Assembly: GCA_020050835.1 (NCBI GenBank)
Contig: JAGVKB010000112.1
Span: forward strand, 19,041-83,040
DNA length: 64,000 nucleotides
Direction of reading: 5' to 3'
Origin: Candidatus Obscuribacterales bacterium
GTDB taxonomy: Bacteria > Cyanobacteriota > Vampirovibrionia > Obscuribacterales > Obscuribacteraceae
The notes beneath the pieces were generated by a model. That model was given only the letters and a program-made list of their open reading frames with translations, did not search any database and was not told where the DNA came from. The translations under genes were made by a program, and so were the position numbers. Below, in pieces: positions 35,522 to 44,048 of the stretch; position 1 is the stretch's first letter, and every line of letters begins with the position of its first letter.

Positions 35522-36078
35522 GTACCACGACTGAAGTCTTGGCGTCGGCTGAAAACAGCATGAAAAAGGCGATCGCCGATCTAGACAAAGAGCTCCAGAC
35601 CGTTCGGACTGGCAGAGCAAATCCAGCGCTGCTCGACCGAATAGAGGTCGAGTATTACGGGACGCCGACACCGCTTAAGAGCCTTGCGAACATCTCAACA
35701 CCTGATGGTCGTTCGCTTTTAATTCAACCCTACGATAAGGGTAGTCTCAAGGACATCGAGCAAGGTATTCACAAATCGGGGCTAGGTCTGACACCAAACA
35801 GCGATGGTACTGTCCTTCGCATCAGCATTCCGGTGCTTACTGAAGAGCGCCGTAAAGATCTCACCAAAGTGGTAAAGAAGTACGCAGAAGATCATCGCGT
35901 CGCCATTCGAAACATTCGGCGCCACGGCGCCGACGAACTGAAGAAGTTGAAGAGCGCGCAGATCTCCGAAGACGAGATCAAGCGACAAGAAGACGCATTG
36001 CAAAAGCTCACTGACAAATACGTCAGAGAGATAGACAAAATGTGTCAGGAGAAGGAAGCTGAGGTTATGGAGGTATAG
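35518..36078 (+). CDS. frr: Ribosome recycling factor
   Basis: Releases ribosomes after termination together with EF-G. Recognised by TVRTGRANPALLDRIEVEYYGTPTPL and the VLTEERRKDLTKVVKKYAEDHRVAIRNIRRHGADELKK helical hairpin. 186 residues, standard. Translationally coupled to pyrH. Confidence 0.97.
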   Translation: MSTTTEVLASAENSMKKAIADLDKELQTVRTGRANPALLDRIEVEYYGTPTPLKSLANISTPDGRSLLIQPYDKGSLKDIEQGIHKSGLGLTPNSDGTVLRISIPVLTEERRKDLTKVVKKYAEDHRVAIRNIRRHGADELKKLKSAQISEDEIKRQEDALQKLTDKYVREIDKMCQEKEAEVMEV

Positions 36079-36083
36079 CTCGG

Positions 36084-37961
36084 ATGTGCGGAATCGTTGG
36101 ATATCTAGGCTCCTCCCAAGCAGCGCCGGTATTGCTATCGTCACTTCGCTGTCTGGAGTATCGCGGCTATGACTCCGCTGGAGTTGCCATCATTGAAAAT
36201 GGTGAGTTAGCTGTGCTGAAAGCTGCTGGCAAACTCTCCAATCTGGAATCGCTTCTCAACACTAAACAGCCCCAGGCTACCGTTGGAATTGGGCACACTC
36301 GCTGGGCGACTCACGGCGTCCCTAACGACCAAAATGCTCACCCACATACAGATTGCACAGGTACCCTGGCGATCGTCCACAACGGCATCATCGAGAACTA
36401 TCAGTCCTTGCGACAAGAGCTTAGCGATAACGGGCATACTTTCGAGTCTGACACCGATACTGAAGTCGTCTCACATTTGATTGAAGATGAGTTTCGCGGA
36501 TCCGGGGACATGCTTACCGCCATTCGCGGCGCTGTCCGCAGATTGGAAGGAGCTTATGCGCTGGGAGTGGTTAGTCAGATCTTTCCGGAAAAGATTTATG
36601 CGGTGAATCACCATTATTCACTCGCAGTCGGTCTGGGAGAAAACGAAAGCTACCTGGCTTCCGACAGCGTCGCTGTAAGGCAATACACCAATAAGATACT
36701 GCGACTAGAACAAAGCGAGATCGCCGAAATTAGCACCGAAGGGGTTAAGCTCTACGCCTTCGATGGCACGACTGTCAATCGCAGCCCGGTAGAAGTTGAC
36801 AGCAATCCTTACGTAATCGACAAGGAGGGTCACAAACACTTCCTTCATAAAGAGATTCACGAACAGCCGTTGATCATGCGCCAGACGCTCGGCAAGTATT
36901 TGCACCACCCAGAAAAGCCGGTTGATTTCTCGGCTGCCAACGGCAGCGGGCATCATTGTGGCGATTCGTCATACGGCGTACATCTTTCCAAGGAAGACCT
37001 GAAGAAAGTCCGGCGGATTTTCATTGTAGCTTGCGGCACCGCCTATCACGCCGGCTTGGTCGGCAAGTATGTGCTGGAAGAGTTGTGCGGAATTCCGGTA
37101 GAAGTCGAGATCGCATCCGAGATGCGCGGCAGAAATCTGCTCGTAAATGGCGAGACTCTGACTGTCGCCGTCAGTCAATCCGGGGAGACGGCAGACACGC
37201 TTGCCGCTATCACCGAGGCCAAGAGCAAAGGCTCGATGACTCTTGGCATCACCAATAGACCGGACTCGCACCTGGCGCAGATTACGCCCAATTTGATCGT
37301 CACCGAATGCGGTATCGAGGTTTCGGTCGCTGCCACCAAGACCTTTGTCGCCCAGTGTGCATGCTTCTATCTGCTTGCCCTGCACATCGCCGAAGAGCTT
37401 GGCACCATCCCAGCGGCGCGTATTCTCGAAATCAAAGCCCAGTTACTGGCAATTCCGGCCTTGCAAGAGCAGATACTTGCCCGCGAAGATGTAGTCCGAT
37501 TGAAGTCGCTTCGGCATGCTGAAGCTCACGACGTCGTCTTCATCGGTCGGGGCATGAATTATCCGATCGCTCTGGAAGGCGCGCTCAAACTTAAGGAGCT
37601 CTCCTACATCCATGCCTCCGGTTACGCGGCCGGCGAGCTCAAGCACGGGCCAATTGCGGTACTGGATCGCAATGTACCGGTGATAACGGTGCTCGTGCCT
37701 GGTGCGGTTTACGAAAAGACACTCTCGAATGCCCAGGAAGCCCGAGCCCGTAATGCCCAGATGATTGCCGTAGCAATTGACGGGGATGAGCAGGCGACAA
37801 AGATTTTCGACACCATCTTGCGCATTCCACCGGTTGACGAATTTCTCAGCCCGCTCTTAACGGTAATCCCGCTTCAACTGCTGTCCTACTTCATCGCAGA
37901 TTACCTCGGCAAAGATGTCGATCAACCGCGAAATCTGGCCAAATCGGTGACAGTCGAGTAA
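36084..37961 (+). CDS. glmS: Glutamine-fructose-6-phosphate aminotransferase (isomerizing)
   Basis: Makes glucosamine-6-phosphate for peptidoglycan and LPS. The glutaminase domain begins MCGIVGYLG with the catalytic Cys after Met processing, followed by RCLEYRGYDSAGVA and GHTRWATHG. Two SIS sugar-isomerase domains follow (IVACGTAYHAGLVGKY; VSQSGETADTLAAI). The C-terminal signature is QPRNLAKSVTVE. 625 residues, slightly longer than average. Starts 5 bases after frr, so it ends this operon. No glmS ribozyme is recognised upstream. Confidence 0.97.
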   Translation: MCGIVGYLGSSQAAPVLLSSLRCLEYRGYDSAGVAIIENGELAVLKAAGKLSNLESLLNTKQPQATVGIGHTRWATHGVPNDQNAHPHTDCTGTLAIVHNGIIENYQSLRQELSDNGHTFESDTDTEVVSHLIEDEFRGSGDMLTAIRGAVRRLEGAYALGVVSQIFPEKIYAVNHHYSLAVGLGENESYLASDSVAVRQYTNKILRLEQSEIAEISTEGVKLYAFDGTTVNRSPVEVDSNPYVIDKEGHKHFLHKEIHEQPLIMRQTLGKYLHHPEKPVDFSAANGSGHHCGDSSYGVHLSKEDLKKVRRIFIVACGTAYHAGLVGKYVLEELCGIPVEVEIASEMRGRNLLVNGETLTVAVSQSGETADTLAAITEAKSKGSMTLGITNRPDSHLAQITPNLIVTECGIEVSVAATKTFVAQCACFYLLALHIAEELGTIPAARILEIKAQLLAIPALQEQILAREDVVRLKSLRHAEAHDVVFIGRGMNYPIALEGALKLKELSYIHASGYAAGELKHGPIAVLDRNVPVITVLVPGAVYEKTLSNAQEARARNAQMIAVAIDGDEQATKIFDTILRIPPVDEFLSPLLTVIPLQLLSYFIADYLGKDVDQPRNLAKSVTVE

Positions 37962-38041
37962 GAGGCTGGTTCGGTCCGAACTTAAGTGGGTTTAAGCTCC
38001 CTTCTTAACATGACCCGAACGCTCCTCATCGCTCCCTGCCT

Positions 38042-38092
38042 ATGTAGTAAAGAATGCCCGGTCCTTTCGGTACCGGGCATTCTTTACTACAT
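38042..38092. terminator. Long perfect hairpin between glmS and the secretin gene
   Basis: Two perfectly complementary 21-base arms (38042-38062 and 38072-38092) enclose a 9-base loop. The stop codon of the minus-strand secretin gene lies within the right arm. It can serve as a bidirectional terminator for the two convergent genes. No clear U-run follows on the plus strand. Confidence 0.7.
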
Positions 38093-41000
38093 CTGTTTCG
38101 GTCCGCTTGTTCCTTCAGTCAGAGTCGGCGGATCTTCTTCAACCAGCTTAGGAGTAATGAGCAGCATGAGCTCAGTCCGGTTGCGCCCTTTCAAACTGTT
38201 GCGGAAGAGCGCGCCCATCACTGGCATTTCAGCTAAGTATGGAACTTTGGAGAGCTGAGCCGATTCATTCTCGCGGAACAGTCCCCCGAGCACAAGAGTT
38301 TGACCATCTTTGACACGAACCTCCTGGTTCATGACGTCTCGAATGCTCAAGAGCGTAACGGTAGTTTGCGAGGGCGGCTGACCGAATGTCGTGGGCGGAC
38401 CGAGCGGTGCGGAGACCTGTGGTCTCAGTCGCATCGTGATGAATCCGTCTTGGGTGACCTTGGGCAGCACATCGAGAAATACTCCCGCTTTTGTAAGTTC
38501 GACGTTGGTGGTAACCGAGGTGATGGTGGCGACGGAGGTAACTTTGTGCAGCACTTCATCAGCGATGATGATCATCGCCTCCGTGTTGTCTCCGACCAAT
38601 ATGCTTGGATTGGCCACAATCTTTGCCTTGTTGGTTTGCAGCAACAGGTTTAAATTAATACCGAGTCCGGTCGGCAAGGTAGCTATGTTGGCTCTTCCGC
38701 CGGCGGCCTTACTGAGTGTCAGGAAGTTGAATCCGGATTGAGCAGCAGCCAACGGCGTAACTCCGGCCACCGGAGTGGAAAGCACCGGAAACAGCGCTCC
38801 CAACAACCCGGTGAAACCGGTGTTGTTAGACGGTGTCGGCACGGTCGAGCCGCCCAAGATCGGCTGAGTTTGCAAGTTGCCGGGATTGAGTGAATAACTC
38901 TGCTGCCTTGAGAATGCTTGAGCTACAGCAGTAGCCAGAGCGCTGTTGAAGGTGTTGTTGAAAGTATCGGTGACGGTGTTTGTATTGCTGAGCGCCAGCG
39001 CCGGCGGCGGGCTCGTAAACGTGGTTGTATTGGTGGCGGTCCCCTGACTGCCGTTGGAATTCGCAGCATTGGTCGTGAAGCTGCTGGTATTCGAGTTCGG
39101 TCCATTCTGGGCCACATCGGTGACAAGCGGACCCGGTCTAGCCAAGCTTCCCAAGCCTGGCAAAGATTGAATCAGCGGCTGCAATCCCGGACCAAGCACC
39201 GTGCCGGACAGTCCCTGTCCCTGCAAGTTCATCTGGGCTCCGAGCTGCCTTAAACCCTGATTGGTTATTTCGATCAGAGAGGCCTGAATGTGAATCTGTT
39301 TTGGACGACGATCCAGGAAATGAATCGCTTCTTCGGCCACAGTTAGATCGTCGGGAGTACCGACAATAATCACCTGCCGGTTCTTCACGTCCGGAATTAC
39401 GATTGCACCACCGCCATTTTGCTCGACCGTATAATCAGTCGGGGTTTCCTGGAACTGCCTGATCTGCTGAGAACCAGGGTCGGTAGAGGCATTGTTGAAG
39501 CCCACCCCTTCCTGCGTCTGCGCTCTACTGATACCGCGCAATTGCCTGTTTTGATCCGGGCGAGTGGTCTGGTTGTTCTCGTCGGTAAACTCACCTTCTT
39601 CGACGGATGCCCCGCTGTTATTCTTTCTGTCGGCCGAACGCAGCTCCTTCTTGGCACCACCCTCACCAAGCGATTGCAAATCAGACTCGATTCTCGTTTC
39701 ACCTTCATTCCCGGTCGAGTTCCGGTCTGTATTGCCGTTCTTACGTCTCAAAGCAGTCGTGAAATCCGGAACCATGCCCTTGTTGAATACCGAAGCGTGA
39801 AGAATTACAGCGACATCAAAGGCATGCGCATAACTCAATTTGAAGGCTCTGGCCATCGGACGGTTCAGTCCAAGCTGAGTCATCGCCTGCATGGTACCGA
39901 CTATCACTGTATTGTTGTCGAGTACGCGGCTCTGCAAACCAGCGGCGGCCAGCACGCTGTCCATCGCCTCGTTTAACGTGACGTCCTTCAGATCGCCCGA
40001 GATCTTGCCTCTTACAGATTGATCAATCAAAATATTAAGTCCGCCGCGACGAGCCAACTCGCCGATCACCTCTTTTACCGGCGTATCGCGAAAGCTCAGG
40101 TTGCGAATCAACTCCTCACGGGCAAAGAGCTTGAACGGCCGGCGAATTTTCACCTGCCCGCTAGTGGTTGGCAACTGGGTATCTCGCTTGTCCACCAGCT
40201 TGCCTGTGATTGGTTGCCCGGTGCTGCCGGGAAGCTGAGCTAGCGGCTGAGGCTCAGTCACCTCGGCTGGTGTCACGCTCCTGAGAGACTGATTCGGCTC
40301 CTCGGCAACCTTGGCTGCAGCGGAATCAGAGGCTAGTGATTCCTCGGCTGGTCTGGCAACCGGCGGATTTGAAGCAGCGGGCTCAGCCGCTGCTTGCGGT
40401 GGTACTGGATTCGCATTGGCTGCAGCAGCCGCTACCGGCGGTGGCGCTTGGACAGGACTGGCCGGGGCAGACACAGCCTGTGGTGCCGGCAAATTCAAAG
40501 CAGCCGGCGCAGCTACGACTCGGGGCTCCGCTGGACTAGAAGCGGACGGAGCAGCTGCTAGTTTGGGCGCCGGCGAACTGGGAGCGGCCGCCATCTCCGC
40601 TGCTTTGGGAAGCGATGCGCTAACGGCAGGCGTCTCCTCGGTAATTCGCAAGATCGGCGAGCTGGCAGCAGCCGATCTGGCGGCGGTCGTCGCCGCAGCA
40701 GAATTGGGTGAAGCTGGTTCGGCGGCAGACTTGCTGGGGCCGGAACTGAAGGTGTTGGTCGCCGAATCAATATGAATTGAGCCGGTACCCTCGGCCGATT
40801 CACTGGATTCCGGAGAGAATCTCAAAGCCACCGGCGCCAAGGATGGTGCCGGCGGTGCAACTTGTTGAGCCAGGAAAGGCACGGACTTAACAGTCTTGAC
40901 AGCAGGCGACGGCACGCCACCGCCTGCGGCATCAACTCGGGGCGACACCGCCGATGAAACTACTGACTGAGCTGGCGTAGCTGCTGGTGCAATTGTCTTG

Positions 41001-41137
41001 ATGGAGACATCTCCACCAATCACTCCAGGCATTGCGGCTTCCTGCGCCAACACCGGATTTACGGTAACCAAAAAGGCGGACAAAAGTCCAACCGCTCTGA
41101 TTCTTCTTGCCAGCTCGCCTCTTGTCAGGCGGGTCAT
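38087..41137 (-). CDS. Secretin (PilQ/GspD family) with long Ala/Pro-rich N-terminus
   Basis: Outer-membrane secretin subunit of a type IV pilus or type II secretion system. Signal peptide at about 1-31, then about 270 residues of Ala/Pro/Ser-rich low-complexity sequence. A secretin N-terminal domain follows at about 340-400 (RDTPVKEVIGELARRGGLNILIDQSVRGKISGDLKDVTLNEAMDSVL). Then come an N/Q/T-rich segment, and the secretin beta-barrel at about 620-1010 (QVIIVGTPDDLTVAEEAIHFLDRRPKQIHIQASLIEI; QEVRVKDGQTLVLGGLF; VPYLAEMPVMGALFRN; ELMLLITPKLVEE). 1016 residues, much longer than usual. No pilot or pilus genes adjoin it, so PilQ versus GspD is undecided. Confidence 0.9.
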   Translation of the reverse strand: MTRLTRGELARRIRAVGLLSAFLVTVNPVLAQEAAMPGVIGGDVSIKTIAPAATPAQSVVSSAVSPRVDAAGGGVPSPAVKTVKSVPFLAQQVAPPAPSLAPVALRFSPESSESAEGTGSIHIDSATNTFSSGPSKSAAEPASPNSAAATTAARSAAASSPILRITEETPAVSASLPKAAEMAAAPSSPAPKLAAAPSASSPAEPRVVAAPAALNLPAPQAVSAPASPVQAPPPVAAAAANANPVPPQAAAEPAASNPPVARPAEESLASDSAAAKVAEEPNQSLRSVTPAEVTEPQPLAQLPGSTGQPITGKLVDKRDTQLPTTSGQVKIRRPFKLFAREELIRNLSFRDTPVKEVIGELARRGGLNILIDQSVRGKISGDLKDVTLNEAMDSVLAAAGLQSRVLDNNTVIVGTMQAMTQLGLNRPMARAFKLSYAHAFDVAVILHASVFNKGMVPDFTTALRRKNGNTDRNSTGNEGETRIESDLQSLGEGGAKKELRSADRKNNSGASVEEGEFTDENNQTTRPDQNRQLRGISRAQTQEGVGFNNASTDPGSQQIRQFQETPTDYTVEQNGGGAIVIPDVKNRQVIIVGTPDDLTVAEEAIHFLDRRPKQIHIQASLIEITNQGLRQLGAQMNLQGQGLSGTVLGPGLQPLIQSLPGLGSLARPGPLVTDVAQNGPNSNTSSFTTNAANSNGSQGTATNTTTFTSPPPALALSNTNTVTDTFNNTFNSALATAVAQAFSRQQSYSLNPGNLQTQPILGGSTVPTPSNNTGFTGLLGALFPVLSTPVAGVTPLAAAQSGFNFLTLSKAAGGRANIATLPTGLGINLNLLLQTNKAKIVANPSILVGDNTEAMIIIADEVLHKVTSVATITSVTTNVELTKAGVFLDVLPKVTQDGFITMRLRPQVSAPLGPPTTFGQPPSQTTVTLLSIRDVMNQEVRVKDGQTLVLGGLFRENESAQLSKVPYLAEMPVMGALFRNSLKGRNRTELMLLITPKLVEEDPPTLTEGTSGPKQM

Positions 41138-41445
41138 TCCTTGTCCTGTCTAGTCTCTTGAGCGAACCTACACGTTGGGTTTAGCTCGCATGAAAAACTG
41201 CCTAAGCTGGACGCAACACGACAATATTACACTCATTCCGATAAATTGCAATGAGTTAATCTACAGCCATAATGGTATCAGATACACATCATTCGCATAT
41301 TTATCATGGCAAAACGATCCCCGATCACCAATATCGATCATGACAAGTTTTCGCCCGAAACAAGTCGATCACATCCTTGCAAACAGCGATTTTTTATGAT
41401 TACCGAACAACCGATCTAGAAACCTACCAACCCCTGTCAATTCAA
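41138..41445. other. AT-rich intergenic region upstream of the secretin
   Basis: About 308 bases between the minus-strand secretin and the minus-strand TPR gene. Rich in A and T with a possible secretin promoter at 41224-41251. No ORF or RNA gene is seen. Confidence 0.5.
41224..41251 (-). promoter_or_regulatory. Candidate promoter for the secretin gene
   Basis: The minus strand has TTGCAA (41246-41251), a 16-base spacer, and TAATAT (41224-41229), about 87 bases upstream of the secretin start. Both boxes are imperfect. Confidence 0.35.
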
Positions 41446-42687
41446 TTAACGCTTGGTCGTCGTGAGTCGGTGAATCGCCACTTCGAGATTGTTGCGCGCT
41501 TCGGTCAGGTGTGGATTTAAGCGAAGGGCGAGCCGATATTCGCCGATCGCGGACATAATGTCTCCGCCACCATAGAGGGCAAAACCGAGATCGTTGCGAG
41601 CCCTCGCATTCAGCGGATCAAGCACCACCGCCTGCTTGAACTCGTCGATGGCACCGGTGGTGTTGCCGGAGCTAAAGAGGCAACGACCTAAAGCAAGATG
41701 GCTGTCCGGAAAGCTAGGATTGAGAAGACTAGCTTGCCTGGCTGTTCTCAAAGCAGCCTGGACATCGCCTGATTGCAACAGGGCATTGGTAAGAGCTACC
41801 TGCGCTCGCGAAGAACTCTGTTCAATTGATACAGCTTGCCTGGCCGCCTTCAAGGCACCGGCAGTATCACCGGCAACCAACAGTGCTTCCGACAGCCCGG
41901 AAAATGCTGATGCCGACTGCTTAAGAGAGATCGCCCGACGATACTCGTTGACTGCTTCAGAATAATTGAGCCCTCGGCTGAGCGATTCGGCAAATAAAAG
42001 ATGAGTATCTGAGAATTCGGGGGACAACTCGACCGATCTTCTAAATTGAGTCAGCGCTTCGGAATGATCCCCGATCAGATCGAGCACCTTTGCAAGTTGC
42101 GCTCTGGCGATTGCATCGCTCGGGTTGAGATCAATTGCGGTGTTCAGCTCTGTGGAAGCGCCCTCATAATCACCAGCCAATGCGAGGTATGTACCGAGCT
42201 TTAGCCTGAGATCGAAATCCTTGGGGTTGTCAGTCACCTGGCGGCGCAACTTCACAATTGTCTCGCCTATTACTCTTAAATCGTTTTGACTCTTCTCCAG
42301 GGTGAGCAAAGCTGTTTCAGCCGGCTGCTTGTCACCACCACTAGTGGCATTGCCAGAGTTGGTCGTCCATTCGACACTGCTGCCGCTGTTGGGCTTGTCG
42401 CCGCCGCCTGGAAATCCGCGGGTGGATGGCACCAGAGTCGCAGGCAAAGAATCACCGGCGGCAGAGGCGGGCATGACCGACCAGCGAGACAGAGCGATAT
42501 CTTCCTTTGCTAAGCCAGGCGAAAGCTCAACCTTGGCCACCGGCGCGCGCTTGCTGCCCGCCGCTAACTTGCCGGTGACAGCAAAAGCTGGGCGCCCGGG
42601 CGCGCTCAAGGCAAGTCCGGACACGAGCAACACCGCAATTATTCGTTTACCAATCGGCACGTTTATCAAGTTAGAGGTAGAGCGCAC
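41446..42687 (-). CDS. Exported TPR-repeat protein
   Basis: N-terminal segment with a signal peptide (RIIAVLLVSGLALSAPGRPAFA). A low-complexity stretch is followed by about eight TPR units from residue 150 (LRLKLGTYLALAGDYEGASTELNTAIDLNPSDAIARAQLAKVLDLIGDHSEALTQFRRSVELSP and further), ending in NPHLTEARNNLEVAIHRL. Likely a protein-protein scaffold in the periplasm. Upstream of the secretin in the same direction but 308 bases away, so probably separately transcribed. Partner unknown. Confidence 0.87.
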   Translation of the reverse strand: MRSTSNLINVPIGKRIIAVLLVSGLALSAPGRPAFAVTGKLAAGSKRAPVAKVELSPGLAKEDIALSRWSVMPASAAGDSLPATLVPSTRGFPGGGDKPNSGSSVEWTTNSGNATSGGDKQPAETALLTLEKSQNDLRVIGETIVKLRRQVTDNPKDFDLRLKLGTYLALAGDYEGASTELNTAIDLNPSDAIARAQLAKVLDLIGDHSEALTQFRRSVELSPEFSDTHLLFAESLSRGLNYSEAVNEYRRAISLKQSASAFSGLSEALLVAGDTAGALKAARQAVSIEQSSSRAQVALTNALLQSGDVQAALRTARQASLLNPSFPDSHLALGRCLFSSGNTTGAIDEFKQAVVLDPLNARARNDLGFALYGGGDIMSAIGEYRLALRLNPHLTEARNNLEVAIHRLTTTKR

Positions 42688-42734
42688 CTCGGTATTTTAG
42701 TATAACTAACGAAGATCTTGGAGATCAGTACAAA

Positions 42735-43859
42735 TTGGACGCACTGAGCGCATACATTCACATTCCATTTTGCACATACAAATGCGACTTTTGCGACTTT
42801 ACTGCATTTGCTGGTCTGGATCATCTGTCTGAGGAATACGGACAGATAGTCTGCCAGGAGATTTCAGATCGATTGAAGGCACGATGCGATAAGCCGTTAT
42901 TGAATTCAATCTTCTATGGGGGAGGCACGCCCGGGTTGGTCGCCCCTGCAATCATCGCGGAGATCGACCAGACGCTCCGGCAGCATGCGCTTGTGTCGCC
43001 CGAGGCAGAAGTGACGCTCGAGACGACCCCGCACTCTATCAGCCTGGAAAAGGCAAAAGCCTGGCTTGACATGGGAATAAATCGTATTTCAATCGGCATT
43101 CAATCGTTAAGCGATCTCGAGCTGAAAGCAGTCGGTCGCGATCACACCCGCGCGCAAGCTTTAAGCGGAATTGACCTGGCGGTTGAAGCAGGGTTTACCA
43201 ATATAAGCACTGATTTAATGTACGGACTGCCGGAGCAGACACTTGAAAGCTGGCAACTTACTCTCAATGAGGTTCTTGAGCTGGGTTTGCCTCACCTTTC
43301 AGCCTACGGTCTGCAACTATCGACCAATTCGCCGCTGAGCGGGCGCTATCCGCGCGACTCACCAGCCTATCCCACCGAAGAGCAATTCGTGGAGTTCTAT
43401 CATGTGCTCACCAAGCTGGCTGACGCTTTTGGTCTCGAGCAGTATGAAATCTCCAATTTCAGCCGATCGGGCTTCGAGTCGACCCACAACCTGTCTTACT
43501 GGAGCAATAATGACTATTTTGCTTTCGGGGTCGGAGCCCACCGCTACGTCGATGGGGCCAGAAGCGCCAATTGGCGATCGCTCAAACGGTACATGACGGA
43601 CTGGCTGGGCGACGAATTGTATGAGCAGATTGATGCTTCGACCAGGATAAAAGAGGCGATCTTCCTGGCATTGAGGACCAGACGAGGTATTGATCTGAGC
43701 CGGTTCGAGCGCCAGTATGGAGTCGACCTTTTTCGACTCTTCAACAAGCAGATCAAGCGCCTGACCGAAGGCGGTCTATTGGAATCTGACGGCAAGCACC
43801 TTTGGCTCACCCAACCGGGTGTCCTGGTTAGCAATCTGGTCATGGCTGAGTTCATGTAA
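42735..43859 (+). CDS. hemW: Radical SAM family heme chaperone HemW (coproporphyrinogen oxidase-like)
   Basis: Radical SAM protein with the iron-sulfur motif CTYKCDFCDF near residue 17, then FYGGGTPGL and GINRISIGIQSLSDLELKAVGRDHTRAQA. The C-terminal part is typical (YEISNFSRSGFESTHNLSYWSNNDYFAFGVGAHRYVDG). It is most like HemW, a heme chaperone, rather than HemN, as it lacks the extra N-terminal residues of the oxidase. The start is TTG at 42735, directly before the domain. 374 residues. Divergent from the TPR gene. Confidence 0.92.
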   Translation: MDALSAYIHIPFCTYKCDFCDFTAFAGLDHLSEEYGQIVCQEISDRLKARCDKPLLNSIFYGGGTPGLVAPAIIAEIDQTLRQHALVSPEAEVTLETTPHSISLEKAKAWLDMGINRISIGIQSLSDLELKAVGRDHTRAQALSGIDLAVEAGFTNISTDLMYGLPEQTLESWQLTLNEVLELGLPHLSAYGLQLSTNSPLSGRYPRDSPAYPTEEQFVEFYHVLTKLADAFGLEQYEISNFSRSGFESTHNLSYWSNNDYFAFGVGAHRYVDGARSANWRSLKRYMTDWLGDELYEQIDASTRIKEAIFLALRTRRGIDLSRFERQYGVDLFRLFNKQIKRLTEGGLLESDGKHLWLTQPGVLVSNLVMAEFM

Positions 43860-43866
43860 CTCGCCG

Positions 43867-43920
43867 GTGCACTGACTGCACGACTTCGGCTGCCGGCAGC
43901 CGCAACCGCAGCCGGTGAGC
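43867..43920. repeat. Cluster of inverted repeats after hemW
   Basis: GTGCA/TGCAC (43867-43881), a perfect 16-base palindrome CGGCTGCCGGCAGCCG (43887-43902), and overlapping GCCGGC/GCCGGT segments up to 43920. Several competing stems could form. It may terminate hemW or be a repeat-family copy; I found no second copy in the window. Confidence 0.45.
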
Positions 43921-44048
43921 TGAGTCTTCTGGGTCGAAGCGCTGTTTGCTTAAAATTTTCAAGCTGGGGTATGGTTATTAAGGAGAGTAAGTCCAGTTCA
44001 GCTTCGTTTCGGAAGTAAAACAAGAGCGGCAGCAGCACTTCTACGACA

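Noticed and set aside
35980..36083. glmS ribozyme upstream of glmS
   Set aside because: glmS starts 5 bases after frr, leaving no room; the frr coding sequence explains the bases.
40311..40775. Plus-strand Ala/Gly-rich ORF inside the secretin gene
   Set aside because: It mirrors the Ala/Pro-rich low-complexity region of the secretin on the other strand; no SD or domain.
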